Shown: positions 45,107 through 54,213 of the stretch, one piece after another
How positions within the stretch are numbered: position 1 is the stretch's first letter
Layout of the letters: each line of letters starts with the position of its first letter
Assembly: GCF_015291625.1 (NCBI RefSeq)
Contig: NZ_CP030047.1
Coordinates: forward strand, 1,488,001-1,552,000
Reading direction: 5' to 3'
Length of the DNA stretch: 64,000 bases
From: Bradyrhizobium sp. CCBAU 53421
Lineage (GTDB): Bacteria > Pseudomonadota > Alphaproteobacteria > Rhizobiales > Xanthobacteraceae
The notes under the pieces: generated by a model
The model's input: only the letters and a program-made list of their open reading frames with translations
Databases searched by the model: none
What the model was told of the DNA's origin: nothing
Position numbers and translations under genes: made by a program

Positions 45107-47158
45107 ATGCCCCGCGACAGCGACAAAAACAACGATTCCCGCGGCCGGCGGGACCGGGGCGGCCCCGGGAAGGGGCGGCCCAGTGGCTCCCGCGGATCGG
45201 ACAAGCCGTTCGGCAAGCGCGGTTTCGGCGGCAAAGGTGGTGATCGCGACAAGCGCTCGTTCGGCGACAAGGGCGAGGGCCGCTCGTTCCGCCGCCGTGA
45301 GGATGGCGATGCGCCGCGCCGCGACTATGGCGACCGGCCGCGCTTCAAGCGGGATGACCGTGCCGGCGAGGGTGGCGGCAAGCGTCCGTTCAAGCCGCGC
45401 GGCGAGCGCCGGGATTTTGAGGCAGGCGATCGGCCGCAGCGCGGCGAGCGCCAGGGTGAGCGTGGTGGCTTTCGTTCGGAGGGCCGGTCATCTGATCGCA
45501 AGTTCGGTGAGAAGCGATCCTATGGCGATCGCGAGAAGCGTCCCTACACGCCGCGCGGCGAGCGCGATGGCGAGAAGCGTTCCTTTGCCCCGCGCGGCGA
45601 GCGCGCCGAGCGCAAGTTCGACGACCGGAAGTTTTCGCGCGGCGATCGCGACAAGGCCTCGTTCCGCGACAAGGGCGAGGGCCGTCCGTTCCGCCGCCGC
45701 GAGGATGGCGATGCACCGCGCCGCGATTTCGGCGATCGGCCGCGCTTCAAGCGCGACCGCGACTTCGAAGGCCGCGACCGCAGCGACGAGAAGCCATGGC
45801 AGAAGCGCGACCGCAAACCGCGCGAAGATCGTGGCGGTGACGAGCGTCCGCGCTTCTCGCGGTCGCGCGATGATCGCGGTGGCGATGAACGTCCGCGGTT
45901 CTCCCGGTCTCGCGACGATCGTGAGCAGGGTGATCGTCCGAAATTCAGCCGTCCGCGCTGGGGTCGTGACGATGATGGTGGCCGCGACAACCGCCGGCGC
46001 GAGCGCCCGGAAGGCCGCACCGACTGGCAGGAGCATCCGCGCAGCGAGGGCCGCTTCTCCGACCGGCCGCGCCGCGACAATGAGGACGACAGCAGGATCT
46101 TCACGAAGCGCCCGGCCTTCGGTGGCCGCGGCGCTTATCGCGAACGCTCCTACGACGATCGCCGCGAGCGTCCCGAGCCAAAGCCGAAGAAGACAGGCGA
46201 ACGCATTGCCAAAGTGCTGGCGCGCGCCGGCCTCGCCTCGCGCCGCGATGCCGAGGAGATCGTCACCCAGGGGCGCGTCACCGTCAACGGGCGGGTGATC
46301 AACTCGCCGGCGCTCGATATCACCGACAACGATGTCGTGGCGGTCGACGGCAAGCCGTTGCCGCCGCGCGAGCGGACGCGGCTGTTCATGTACCACAAGC
46401 CGCGCGGGCTGATGACGACGCATGCCGATCCCGAGGGGCGGCCGACCGTGTTCGACAATCTGCCCGAGGGTCTGCCGCGGCTGATCTCGATCGGCCGGCT
46501 CGATTTCAACACCGAGGGCCTGTTGCTGCTGACCAATGATGGCGGGCTGGCGCGAACGCTGGAGCATCCCGACACCGGCTGGCTGCGGCGCTACCGGGTA
46601 CGCGCGCATGGCGAAGTGACGCAAGCGCAGCTCGATCAACTCAAGGACGGCGTCGAGGTCGACGGCGTCAAATACGGGCCGATCGACGCGACGCTGGAGC
46701 GTGACCAGAGCTCCAACGTCTGGGTGGTGTTCGCGATCCGCGAGGGCAAGAACCGCGAGGTGCGCAACGTGATGGCGCATCTCGGGCTCGAGGTGAACCG
46801 GCTGATCCGGATCTCCTACGGCCCCTTCCAGCTCGGTGAGCTCGAGGAGGGCAAGGTCGAGGAAGTCAAGACGCGGGTGCTGCGCGAGCAGCTCGGCGAG
46901 AAGATCGCCAAGATCGCGGGTGCCGACTTCACGCGGCCGGAGCAGCGTGACGCCGCCGTCGACGATGCGCCCGCCAGGAAGCCGAAGGCCAAGCGCGAAA
47001 CCATCAACGATCGCAAGGGCCGCCGCGTGCTGGTGCAGCGCACCGGCAGCGAGGAAGCGCGCGCCCGCAACGAGGACGAGGCCAACGGCTACGGCCCGCC
47101 GCGCCGTCCCAAGCGCGGCTATCACGGCAAGCGCGATCTCAAGCCGCGCGACGAGTAA
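45107..47158 (+). CDS. rluB: 23S rRNA pseudouridine synthase (RluB family) with long disordered Arg/Gly/Asp-rich N-terminus
   Basis: The 683-residue protein has about 360 residues of Arg, Gly and Asp-rich low-complexity sequence, including two near-copies of DKGEGR(S/P)FRRREDGDAPRRD. An S4 domain follows (IAKVLARAGLASRRDAEEIV), then a pseudouridine synthase domain with the catalytic Asp in GRLDFNTEGLLLLTND. It should modify U2605 of 23S rRNA. The N-terminus is far longer than in typical RluB. A basic tail follows. ATG 45107 has AGGCGAGA upstream. Confidence 0.9.
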   Translation: MPRDSDKNNDSRGRRDRGGPGKGRPSGSRGSDKPFGKRGFGGKGGDRDKRSFGDKGEGRSFRRREDGDAPRRDYGDRPRFKRDDRAGEGGGKRPFKPRGERRDFEAGDRPQRGERQGERGGFRSEGRSSDRKFGEKRSYGDREKRPYTPRGERDGEKRSFAPRGERAERKFDDRKFSRGDRDKASFRDKGEGRPFRRREDGDAPRRDFGDRPRFKRDRDFEGRDRSDEKPWQKRDRKPREDRGGDERPRFSRSRDDRGGDERPRFSRSRDDREQGDRPKFSRPRWGRDDDGGRDNRRRERPEGRTDWQEHPRSEGRFSDRPRRDNEDDSRIFTKRPAFGGRGAYRERSYDDRRERPEPKPKKTGERIAKVLARAGLASRRDAEEIVTQGRVTVNGRVINSPALDITDNDVVAVDGKPLPPRERTRLFMYHKPRGLMTTHADPEGRPTVFDNLPEGLPRLISIGRLDFNTEGLLLLTNDGGLARTLEHPDTGWLRRYRVRAHGEVTQAQLDQLKDGVEVDGVKYGPIDATLERDQSSNVWVVFAIREGKNREVRNVMAHLGLEVNRLIRISYGPFQLGELEEGKVEEVKTRVLREQLGEKIAKIAGADFTRPEQRDAAVDDAPARKPKAKRETINDRKGRRVLVQRTGSEEARARNEDEANGYGPPRRPKRGYHGKRDLKPRDE

Positions 47159-47214
47159 GGCGGTCGCGATGGGGCGCGCGTTTCTTGCCGCGGTGGTTGC
47201 CGAGCGGCACACTG

Positions 47215-47322
47215 TGCTCCCTTCCCCCTTGTGGGGAAGGGTTGGGGAAGGGGGTGCCGCTTGCTCCGACTTCCCGTGTGGCAGCCCCCTCCCTAGCCCT
47301 CCCCCACAAGGGGGGAGGGAAC
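47215..47322. repeat. Inverted pair of CTTCCCCCTTGTGGGGAAG-type repeats
   Basis: Two arms (about 47215-47255 and 47285-47322), each with its own C-rich/G-rich hairpin, are near-inverse copies. They lie between rluB and rsmD. Confidence 0.85.
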
Positions 47323-47356
47323 GCACCGTGCGTGCGGCAAACGTGCGAGCTCTGTA

Positions 47357-47914
47357 ATGCGTGTCGTCGGGGGCAGGCTGAAGGGCCGCAATCTCGCTTC
47401 GCCGTCGGGCCGCGAGATCAGGCCGACTGCGGATCGGTTGCGCGAGTCCGTGTTCAACATCCTCGTCCACGCCTACGACAATCCGATTGAGGACGCGCGC
47501 GTGCTCGATCTGTTTGCCGGCACCGGTGCGCTCGGCATCGAGGCGGCCTCGCGCGGCGCCAGGTTCACGCTGTTCGTCGACAACGGCGCCGAGGCGCGGG
47601 CGCTGCTGCGCAACAATGTCGAGTCGCTCGGCCTTGGCGGAACGACCAAGGTCTATCGCCGCGATGCCACGGATCTCGGACCGGCGCATCCGGTCGAGCC
47701 GTTCTCGCTGGTGTTTCTCGATCCGCCCTACGGCAAGGGGCTTGCCGACAAGGCGCTGGCCTCGCTGCGCGACGGCGGCTGGCTGACCCCGGGCGCGTTG
47801 CTCGTGGTGGAGGAGGCGAAGGCCGCTTCGTTCGCGGCGCCCGAAGGCTTCGAGGAGCTCGAGCGGCGCGCCTATGACGACACGGAGTTCGTGTTTCTTC
47901 GCGAAAAAGTGTAG
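47357..47914 (+). CDS. rsmD: 16S rRNA (guanine-966-N2)-methyltransferase RsmD
   Basis: The 185-residue enzyme has RIVGGRLKG-like VVGGRLKGRNL, RPTADRLRESVFNIL, the SAM site LDLFAGTGALGIEAASRGA and catalytic FLDPPYGKG. It methylates G966 in 16S rRNA. It follows rluB in the same direction after the repeat pair. Confidence 0.95.
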   Translation: MRVVGGRLKGRNLASPSGREIRPTADRLRESVFNILVHAYDNPIEDARVLDLFAGTGALGIEAASRGARFTLFVDNGAEARALLRNNVESLGLGGTTKVYRRDATDLGPAHPVEPFSLVFLDPPYGKGLADKALASLRDGGWLTPGALLVVEEAKAASFAAPEGFEELERRAYDDTEFVFLREKV

Positions 47915-48012
47915 GGCGCATTGGCGTCAGGGCGCTCCGCCGACCTTATGGCGGCGCACGGATTCGGCTAATCCACCGGACGAAGTTTCATCGCCATTCG
48001 CGGGGGCGAGCC

Positions 48013-48630
48013 ATGGCCGACACTCTTGCCGCGCTGGCCGGTCAGCTGGAGACGCGTGTCAAGGCGTTGCGCAGCGCGGGCGATGACGCGGCGCTGCTGG
48101 CGGCCGCGCGCGATGCCGCCGACCAGATCGAGCGCCGTCGCGGCGCACAGGATGATGACGAGCGTGACGCGCTCAAGATCGTGCAGCGGATGACGTTCAA
48201 CGCCGCGGCCGATTGCTGGCCGGGCTGGAGCGTTTCGGGCATGCCGGTCAAGTCGGATCATCTGCTGGCGGCGCGCGAGCTTGCTGAGCGTTCGCTGGAC
48301 CTCGTGCAGGAGCTGGGGTTCGGGCCGTTGCGGCTGGGCACGGGCGCCTGGCTGGTGGGGGCCTTCGACCTGGCGCTTGGCCGCTATCTCGAGGCGATCG
48401 ACATCTTTCGTGGTGTGCGTCGGCATTACGTCGACGCAAGCGCGCCCGGCCTGGTGCTGCTGACGGATGGCTATATCGCGATCGCGCAGCAACTTGCCAG
48501 GGGGCAGGCCAGCGGTGAAGATTTCGATCAGGTCTGCAAGCGGATCGCCGCAGGCAGGTTCGAGCACGGCGACGAATGGATTGCACAGTTGCGCACGGCG
48601 TTGCACGCGTTCGCGCGCAAGAATTCGTAG
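48013..48630 (+). CDS. Hypothetical helical protein
   Basis: The 205-residue soluble, helix-rich protein (MADTLAALAGQLETRVKALRSAGDDAALLAAARDAADQIERR...) has repeat-like helical pairs (RELAERSLDLVQELGFGPLRLGTGAWLVGAFDLALGRYLEAIDIFRGV) reminiscent of TPR folds, but no family was recognised. GGGGGCGAG precedes the ATG. Confidence 0.7.
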   Translation: MADTLAALAGQLETRVKALRSAGDDAALLAAARDAADQIERRRGAQDDDERDALKIVQRMTFNAAADCWPGWSVSGMPVKSDHLLAARELAERSLDLVQELGFGPLRLGTGAWLVGAFDLALGRYLEAIDIFRGVRRHYVDASAPGLVLLTDGYIAIAQQLARGQASGEDFDQVCKRIAAGRFEHGDEWIAQLRTALHAFARKNS

Positions 48631-48763
48631 CCAGAATTCGTAGGCGTAGAGCGACTTGTCCGCCGTAGCTCGAAGAGCGAAGGCGGAAGCGAAACCCGTC
48701 CATACGGCTAAGGCGATACCGAGTTCGTGTTCCTTCGAGGCGTGACATTGCCACTTGTTGTGC

Positions 48764-48865
48764 TGTCATCACCCGCGCATGCGGGTGATCCAGTACGCCG
48801 AGGCCTCTCGTTCGATCACAACAGCCGCGACGTACTGGATCGCCTGGTCGAGCCGGGCGATGACA
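48764..48865. repeat. Palindromic repeat with ATCCAGTACG ends
   Basis: Arms TGTCATC...GATCCAGTACG (48764-48798) and CGTACTGGATCG...GATGACA (48831-48865) are near-inverse copies. It belongs to the same class as the elements at 16517-16610 and 30875-30980 and lies between convergent genes. Confidence 0.85.
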
Positions 48866-48881
48866 GTTGTGTGTGCGGCGG

Positions 48882-50699
48882 TCATCTTCGCCCGAACAGC
48901 TTCTCGATATCGCTCAGCTTCAATTCGACATAGGTCGGGCGGCCGTGGTTGCACTGGCCGGAGTTCGGCGTGTCTTCCATCTCGCGCAGCAGCGCGTTCA
49001 TCTCTTCGGGCTTGAGGCGTCTGCCGGCGCGGACCGAGCCGTGGCAGGCCATGGTGGCGGCGACATGCATCAGTCGGCGCTCCAGCGGCAATGCCTCATC
49101 CCACTCGGCCATGTGCTCGGCGAGGTCGCGCAGCAGGCCGGCCGCATTGGTCCTGCCGAGCAGCGAGGGCGTCTCGCGCACGGCGACCGCGCCGGGGCCG
49201 AACGACTCGATCGCGAGACCGAACGAGGCCAGCTCCTCGGCGCGATCGAGCAGTTTTTCGACGGTCGCCTCATCGAGCTCGACGATCTCCGGGATCAACA
49301 GGATCTGCCGCTGCACGCCGTTCTTCGCCAGCGAGGCCTTCAGTCTCTCATAGACGATGCGCTCATGCGCCGCGTGCTGGTCCACCACGATCAGGCCGTC
49401 GCGGGTTTGCGAGACGATGTAGGTCTCGTGGATCTGGGTGCGCGCGGCGCCCAGCGGACGGTCGAGCAGATCGGGCGCGGGCGCGGCCTCGAAGCGGACA
49501 TCGGCGGTCGGCGTGCCGACGTCGAAGGCGGCCTGTCCGGGCTCGGCGAAAGCGGTCGCCGCCGCGCTCTCGAAGCCGCGCGTCGGACCAGCCGGATAGG
49601 ACGGCGAAGCGCGCCAGTCCCAATTGCCCGGGCGCGGCGCCGTGAAGGCGGGACGGAACGCTTGCAGCGTCGCGCCGTCGGCGGTGTTGGCCGCGGTGCG
49701 TCTGCCCTCGCGCGCGAGGCCATCTTTCAGCGCGTGCACGATCAACGCGCGGACCAGGCCGGCATTGCGGAAGCGCACCTCGGTCTTGGCCGGATGCACA
49801 TTGGCGTCGACCTCCTGCGGATCGCAGGTCACGAACAGCGCCACGACGGGATGGCGGTCGCGCGGCAGATAGTCGGAATAGGCCGCGCGCACCGCGCCAA
49901 GGATCAGCTTGTCGCGCACCGGGCGGCCGTTGACGAACAGATATTGCCCGAGCGCATTGGCGCGGGTCAGCGACGGCGCGGCGGCAAAGCCCTCGACCAC
50001 GACGCCCTCGCGCTCGGCGCGCACGTCGATTGCGCTGGCGCGGAAGTCGGCGCCGAGGATATCGCCGAGCCGCGTCAGCCGGCCGGCCGCGCCGGGCAGC
50101 GCGGCGGCCCAGGTGACCGGCGCGCGCTCTTCACCGGCCAGCGTGAAGGCGATGTCGGGGCGCGCCATGCCGAGGCGGCGCACCACTTCGCGGATCGCCT
50201 CCGCTTCGGTGCGGTCGGTCTTGAGGAATTTCAGCCGCGCCGGCGTCGCGTAGAACAGTTCGTTGACCTCGACGCGGGTGCCCTGGCCGAGCGCGGCCGG
50301 CATGATCTCCGATTTCTCGCCGCCCTCGACCGCCAGCGACCAGGCATGCGGTTCGCCGGCATGGCGCGTGGTGATGCCGAGCTTTGCCACCGCGCCGATC
50401 GACGGCAGCGCCTCGCCGCGGAACCCGAGCGTGCGGATGCGCAACAGGTCTTCGTCATCGAGTTTGGAGGTGGCGTGGCGGTCGACCGCAAGCGCGAGGT
50501 CTGACCGCGTCATGCCGCCGCCGTCGTCGGTGATGCCGATCCGGCGCCGCCCGCCGCCGTCGGTGAAAACGTCGATCCGGCTGGCGCCGGCGTCGATCGC
50601 GTTCTCGACCAGTTCCTTGACGACGCTCGCAGGACGTTCGACCACTTCGCCGGCGGCGATGCGGTTGACGAGCTGTTCGGGAAGCTGGCGGACGGGCAT
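48882..50699 (-). CDS. mutL: DNA mismatch repair protein MutL with endonuclease motif
   Basis: The 605-residue protein has the GHKL ATPase motifs (VKELVENAIDAGA, DDGGGM, ATSKL, TLGFRGEALPSIG) and a C-terminal domain with DQHAAHERIVYE, which fits the DQHA(X)2E(X)4E endonuclease motif, plus ACHGSVRAG and CNHGRPTY. MutL of this type nicks DNA itself, as expected in bacteria without MutH. ATG 50699 is the family start. Confidence 0.96.
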   Translation of the reverse strand: MPVRQLPEQLVNRIAAGEVVERPASVVKELVENAIDAGASRIDVFTDGGGRRRIGITDDGGGMTRSDLALAVDRHATSKLDDEDLLRIRTLGFRGEALPSIGAVAKLGITTRHAGEPHAWSLAVEGGEKSEIMPAALGQGTRVEVNELFYATPARLKFLKTDRTEAEAIREVVRRLGMARPDIAFTLAGEERAPVTWAAALPGAAGRLTRLGDILGADFRASAIDVRAEREGVVVEGFAAAPSLTRANALGQYLFVNGRPVRDKLILGAVRAAYSDYLPRDRHPVVALFVTCDPQEVDANVHPAKTEVRFRNAGLVRALIVHALKDGLAREGRRTAANTADGATLQAFRPAFTAPRPGNWDWRASPSYPAGPTRGFESAAATAFAEPGQAAFDVGTPTADVRFEAAPAPDLLDRPLGAARTQIHETYIVSQTRDGLIVVDQHAAHERIVYERLKASLAKNGVQRQILLIPEIVELDEATVEKLLDRAEELASFGLAIESFGPGAVAVRETPSLLGRTNAAGLLRDLAEHMAEWDEALPLERRLMHVAATMACHGSVRAGRRLKPEEMNALLREMEDTPNSGQCNHGRPTYVELKLSDIEKLFGRR

Positions 50700-50931
50700 G
50701 GATGACGCGATCGGACAGGGATTCGAGGTTCGGCGGCATTGTAGTCGGCTCGCCGGCCAAATGCATTGGCCGGCCGGCGAATGGCTGCCTTTAGCTGGGG
50801 ATGGAGCCGGCCTATCGCCTTGAAGACACTCAACTTCGCGTGCGTGCGGGCTACGTCCTACGTGGCGATTGTGACGCCGCACGCGCGGGTATATCGTTTA
50901 GAAAAATTATAATCCGATCGGGAGGATAGCC

Positions 50932-51243
50932 ATGTGCCATTTATTCTCGCACCAGCCGCAGCGCAATTACGAATCGCAGACCCGGTCGCTGCGGATCGGC
51001 GGTCATTGCACCTCGATCCGGCTGGAAATGTCGTTCTGGGACACGCTGGAGGAGATCGCCGCCAAGGAGGGGATGAGCGTCGCCAAGTTCGTCACCACGC
51101 TCTATGGCGAAGTCCTCAACCATCACGGCGAGGTCAATAATTTCGCATCGCTGTTGCGCTGCTGCTGCTTGATCTATCGCTCGCAGAGCGCAGTTTCGGT
51201 CACCGAATTCCAGCGCCAGCCCATCCTCGACGCCGCCGAATAG
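50932..51243 (+). CDS. Ribbon-helix-helix domain-containing protein (RHH_4)
   Basis: The 103-residue protein (SQTRSLRIGGHCTSIRLEMSFWDTLEEIAAKEGMSVAKFVTTLYGEVLN) matches the alphaproteobacterial RHH_4 family. GGGAGGA lies ahead of the ATG. It probably binds DNA; the target is unknown. It is divergent from mutL. Confidence 0.85.
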   Translation: MCHLFSHQPQRNYESQTRSLRIGGHCTSIRLEMSFWDTLEEIAAKEGMSVAKFVTTLYGEVLNHHGEVNNFASLLRCCCLIYRSQSAVSVTEFQRQPILDAAE

Positions 51244-51250
51244 ACGTCAC

Positions 51251-51558
51251 TTGAACAGTCCCTCGTCGCCCGCGGCCGCAGTGCCAGAACTCATCACCGT
51301 GTTGGATCGCCTGGCGGCCTTGCTGCGTGAGACAGGTGGAGTTCGCATTGGGTGGATTGGGTGGAAAAATCCCGCCGCGAGATTGCAAACAGCGATTTTC
51401 ATGGCATCGAGCGGCTATTGGGTGCCTACGGCGGGACGGGCTCGTTTAGTGATCTGGTGCTATCATCATCGTCCGACGACGAGCTGGATCGGCTTCGAAC
51501 CCGAGCGAGGGAGTTGGCAATCCTGATCAGAGACAACGCCGATATCAGCGGCGCATAG
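51251..51558 (+). pseudogene. Frameshifted small gene (DUF6966-like)
   Basis: Frame one encodes MNSPSSPAAAVPELITVLDRLAALLRETG, then loses sense; from about 51352 a -1 frame continues as VDWVEKSRREIANSDFHGIERLLGAYGGTGSFSDLVL...RARELAILIRDN. Together these resemble one small protein of a DUF6966-like kind (LL...WVEKS...LLGAYGGMGSFSDL). A 1-nt deletion near the G-run at 51348-51352 would explain it. It could be a pseudogene or a sequencing error. Confidence 0.6.
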
Positions 51559-51577
51559 TTTTGGATCTTTCAAAGGC

Positions 51578-51615
51578 AAAAAGAAAGGCGGCCTTGTCCT
51601 GTTGGGCAAGGCCGC
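51578..51615 (-). terminator. Rho-independent terminator of the GMC oxidoreductase operon
   Basis: A 12-bp stem (GCGGCCTTGTCC, 51588-51599, with 51604-51615; one G-T pair) is followed by CTTTCTTTTT on the minus strand, 30 bp after the gene end. Confidence 0.88.
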
Positions 51616-51644
51616 TTCAGTGAGAGGGGAATTGTATTTTCTTG

Positions 51645-53213
51645 CTAGATCTCCTTGCGCTGCATCGCGCCGGCGATCGTGTCGGCCTGCCGGATCGCCA
51701 GCGACACGATCGTCAGCGTCGGATTGCAGGCCGCGCCTGAGGTGAACTGGCTGCCGTCGGAGACGAACAGGTTCTTGATGTCGTGGGTCTGGCCGAACTT
51801 GTTGACCACGCCGTCGCGCGGCTTCTCGCTCATCCGGTTGGTGCCCATGTTGTGGGTCGAGGGATAGGGCGGCGTCGGGTAGGTCACGGTGGCGCCGACC
51901 GCCTCATAGACCGCGGAGCCCTGCTTGTAGGCGTGATCGCGCATCGCGACATCGTTCGGATGATCGTCGAAATGCACGCTCGCGACCGGCATGCCGAACT
52001 TGTCCTTCTCTTTCGGGTCGAGCGTGATGCGGTTGGTCTCCTGCGGCATGTCCTCGCCGACCAGCCACATGCCGGCCATCCGCGGATAGCCCTCCATCGC
52101 CGACGTGAAGGTGCGTCCCCACGCGCCGGGATTGAGGAACGCGGCCATGAAGGGCAGGCCGAGTGACAGCGTCTCCATCTCGTAGCCGCCGACGAAGCCG
52201 CGCTTCGGGTTGTTGGCGGCCTCGTCGCGGATGATGCCGGCCATCGTGGTGCCGCGATACATGTGCACCGACTTCTCGAAGGTCGCATACACGCTGCCGG
52301 TCATGTGCCGCATGTAGTTGCGTCCGACCTGGCCGGACGAGTTGGCGAGGCCATCCGGGAACATGCTGGAGGCGCTGTTGAGCAGCAGGCGCGGGCTCTC
52401 GATCGAGTTGCCGGCGACCGCGACGACGCGGGCCTTCTGGCGCTGCATCGCGCCAGTCGTATCGGCATAGACGACGCCGGTGACCTTGCCGGACGCGTCG
52501 TGCTCGATCTTGATCACCATGCTGCCGGGGCGCACCTCGAGATTGCCGGTGGCTTCGCCCTTCGGGATCTCGGTGTACAGCGTCGACCATTTGGCGCCGG
52601 ACTTGCAGCCCTGGAAGCAGAAGCCGATCTGCTGGCAGGAGCCGCGGCCGTCGCGCGGCTCGCTGTTGATCGCCATCCGCCCGGTGTGCACCTCCTTGTA
52701 GCCGAGCTTCTTGGCACCGGCTTCCAGCACCTTGAAGTTATTGTTGCCGGGGAGTCCGGGAATGCCGTTGGTGCGGGTGACGCCCATCTTGTTCTCGGCC
52801 TTGGCGTAATAGGGCTCCATCTCGGCGAGCGTGATCGGCCAGTCCAGGAGGTTGGCGCCGGGGATGTTGCCGTAAGCCGACTTGATCTTGAACTCGTGCT
52901 CATCGAAGCGCAGCGAGGCGCCGGCCCAGTGCACGGTGGAGCCGCCGACCGCCTTCACGATCCAGGCCGGAATGTTCGGGAAGTCCTTGTGCACCCGCCA
53001 GCTTCCCGACGTCGTGCGCATGTCCGACCAGGCCAGTTGCCCGAAGCTGTCCCATTCATCGTTGATGAAATCCTGGTTCTCGATGCGCGGGCCGGCTTCG
53101 AGGATCACGACCTTGACGCCCTTCTGCGCCAGTTCATTGCCGAGCGTTCCGCCGCCGGCACCGGAGCCGACGATCACCACAACGCCGCTGTCATTCAGAT
53201 CGAATTTTGCCAT
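51645..53213 (-). CDS. GMC family FAD-dependent oxidoreductase
   Basis: The 522-residue flavoprotein has the FAD-binding VVIVGSGAGGGTLGNELAQKGVKVVILEAG and C-terminal HNMGTNRM plus LFVSDGSQFTSGAACNPTLTIVSLAIRQAD, typical of the GMC large subunits of gluconate/sorbitol/alcohol dehydrogenases. It lacks its own export signal and probably leaves the cell with the Tat-targeted small subunit encoded just upstream. The substrate cannot be read from sequence. Confidence 0.9.
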   Translation of the reverse strand: MAKFDLNDSGVVVIVGSGAGGGTLGNELAQKGVKVVILEAGPRIENQDFINDEWDSFGQLAWSDMRTTSGSWRVHKDFPNIPAWIVKAVGGSTVHWAGASLRFDEHEFKIKSAYGNIPGANLLDWPITLAEMEPYYAKAENKMGVTRTNGIPGLPGNNNFKVLEAGAKKLGYKEVHTGRMAINSEPRDGRGSCQQIGFCFQGCKSGAKWSTLYTEIPKGEATGNLEVRPGSMVIKIEHDASGKVTGVVYADTTGAMQRQKARVVAVAGNSIESPRLLLNSASSMFPDGLANSSGQVGRNYMRHMTGSVYATFEKSVHMYRGTTMAGIIRDEAANNPKRGFVGGYEMETLSLGLPFMAAFLNPGAWGRTFTSAMEGYPRMAGMWLVGEDMPQETNRITLDPKEKDKFGMPVASVHFDDHPNDVAMRDHAYKQGSAVYEAVGATVTYPTPPYPSTHNMGTNRMSEKPRDGVVNKFGQTHDIKNLFVSDGSQFTSGAACNPTLTIVSLAIRQADTIAGAMQRKEI

Positions 53214-53237
53214 TGTTTCCTCCTGGGCGTTGTCCGT

Positions 53238-53786
53238 TCAGGCCTTCGGCAGCCAGTCGATGTCGGCGAAGCCGCGCTTGATGTAACCGCCATGCTCGGC
53301 GGAGGAGCCCTCGTAGCCGAACCGCGGCCAGACCTCCTTGTTGTTGTAGAGCGAGGCGATGAGATCGCCGCGGATCTTCTGGAAGAACGCGCTTGTCTCG
53401 ATCTGCTGCAGCAGCGCGACGCGATCGTTCTCCCAGGCGATCTGGGCATAGGGCATGTTGTGGCGGTCATTGGCCGCCTGATCGAGCCGGGTTACGCCCT
53501 CGTTGATCAGCGCTTTGACCGCCGGATCCTTGGCGGCCTTGTCATCCCACGGCTTGACCGCCGTGATGTAGTAGCTGTCGCCGAGGAAATCGTGCGGATA
53601 GATGTCGCGCGCCATCTTCAGCAATGTCTTCATGGTGGCCGGCGTCAGCGTGCCCGCCTCATCGGCCCACGCATCGGTGATGCCAAGCCCGGTCGATGTC
53701 GCGATCGCGACTGCGGGTGCGGTGGCGGCCGCGCCCTTGAGAAACACACGCCGGTCATATTTGCTGCGTCGATCGATTTCTCTCAT
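53238..53786 (-). CDS. Gluconate 2-dehydrogenase subunit 3 family protein, Tat-exported
   Basis: The 182-residue protein begins with a twin-arginine signal (DRRVFLKGAAATAPAVAIA) and has the subunit-3 pattern (LTPATMKTLLKMARDIYPHDFLGDSYY, SAEHGGYIKRGFADIDWLPKA). Such small subunits guide the GMC flavoprotein through the Tat pathway and bind it in the periplasm. It lies 24 bp upstream of the GMC gene. Confidence 0.9.
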   Translation of the reverse strand: MREIDRRSKYDRRVFLKGAAATAPAVAIATSTGLGITDAWADEAGTLTPATMKTLLKMARDIYPHDFLGDSYYITAVKPWDDKAAKDPAVKALINEGVTRLDQAANDRHNMPYAQIAWENDRVALLQQIETSAFFQKIRGDLIASLYNNKEVWPRFGYEGSSAEHGGYIKRGFADIDWLPKA

Positions 53787-53817
53787 GGTTTCCTCCGTAA
53801 TTTATTTTCTAGTTGGA

Positions 53818-54213
53818 TTAGCCGAAGCGCCCGCCGCGCTGGATCACCTCGATCTTGTAGCCGTCGGGATCGGAGACGAAGAAGAAGCGCGCCAGCGTCT
53901 TGCCGTCATGCTTGAAGTCGCGCAGTGGCCCGGGCGACAGTTTCTCCTTCTCGAAACGCGCATGCTCGGCATCGACGTCATCGACGACGACGGCGAGATG
54001 GCCGTAGCCGTCGCCGAGCGCATAGGGTTCCTTGCGGTCGAAATTGACCGTGAGCTCGACCTCGAACGGCGAGGAGGGATGGCGCAGATAGATCAGCGCG
54101 AAATCGCCAAATCTCAGATTGTCCGCGATCTCGAGCCCGAAGGCGCGGTGATAGAAGTCGAGCGCCTTGGCCTCGTCGAACACGCGGATCATCGAATGCA
54201 CGGGTTTCGCCAT
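53818..54213 (-). CDS. VOC family / glyoxalase I-like protein
   Basis: The 131-residue protein has the glyoxalase I pattern with all four metal ligands apparent: His6 (PVHSMIRVFD), Glu in PFEVELTVN, His in YGHLAVVVDD and Glu in DPDGYKIEVIQ. It could be lactoylglutathione lyase or a related metalloenzyme. It directly follows the cytochrome c gene and precedes the Tat subunit in one operon. Confidence 0.88.
   Translation of the reverse strand: MAKPVHSMIRVFDEAKALDFYHRAFGLEIADNLRFGDFALIYLRHPSSPFEVELTVNFDRKEPYALGDGYGHLAVVVDDVDAEHARFEKEKLSPGPLRDFKHDGKTLARFFFVSDPDGYKIEVIQRGGRFG

Noticed and set aside
47215..47322. Repeat between rluB and rsmD as a possible CRISPR-like array
   Set aside because: It is a single inverted pair of C/G-rich palindromes, not direct repeats with spacers.
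45488..47689. Long minus-strand open frame opposite rluB and rsmD
   Set aside because: It runs across two real genes and a repeat pair, has no domain and no ribosome binding site.
48867..50504. Long plus-strand open frame opposite mutL
   Set aside because: Antisense shadow of a clearly identified mutL; composition is typical of noncoding GC-rich frames.
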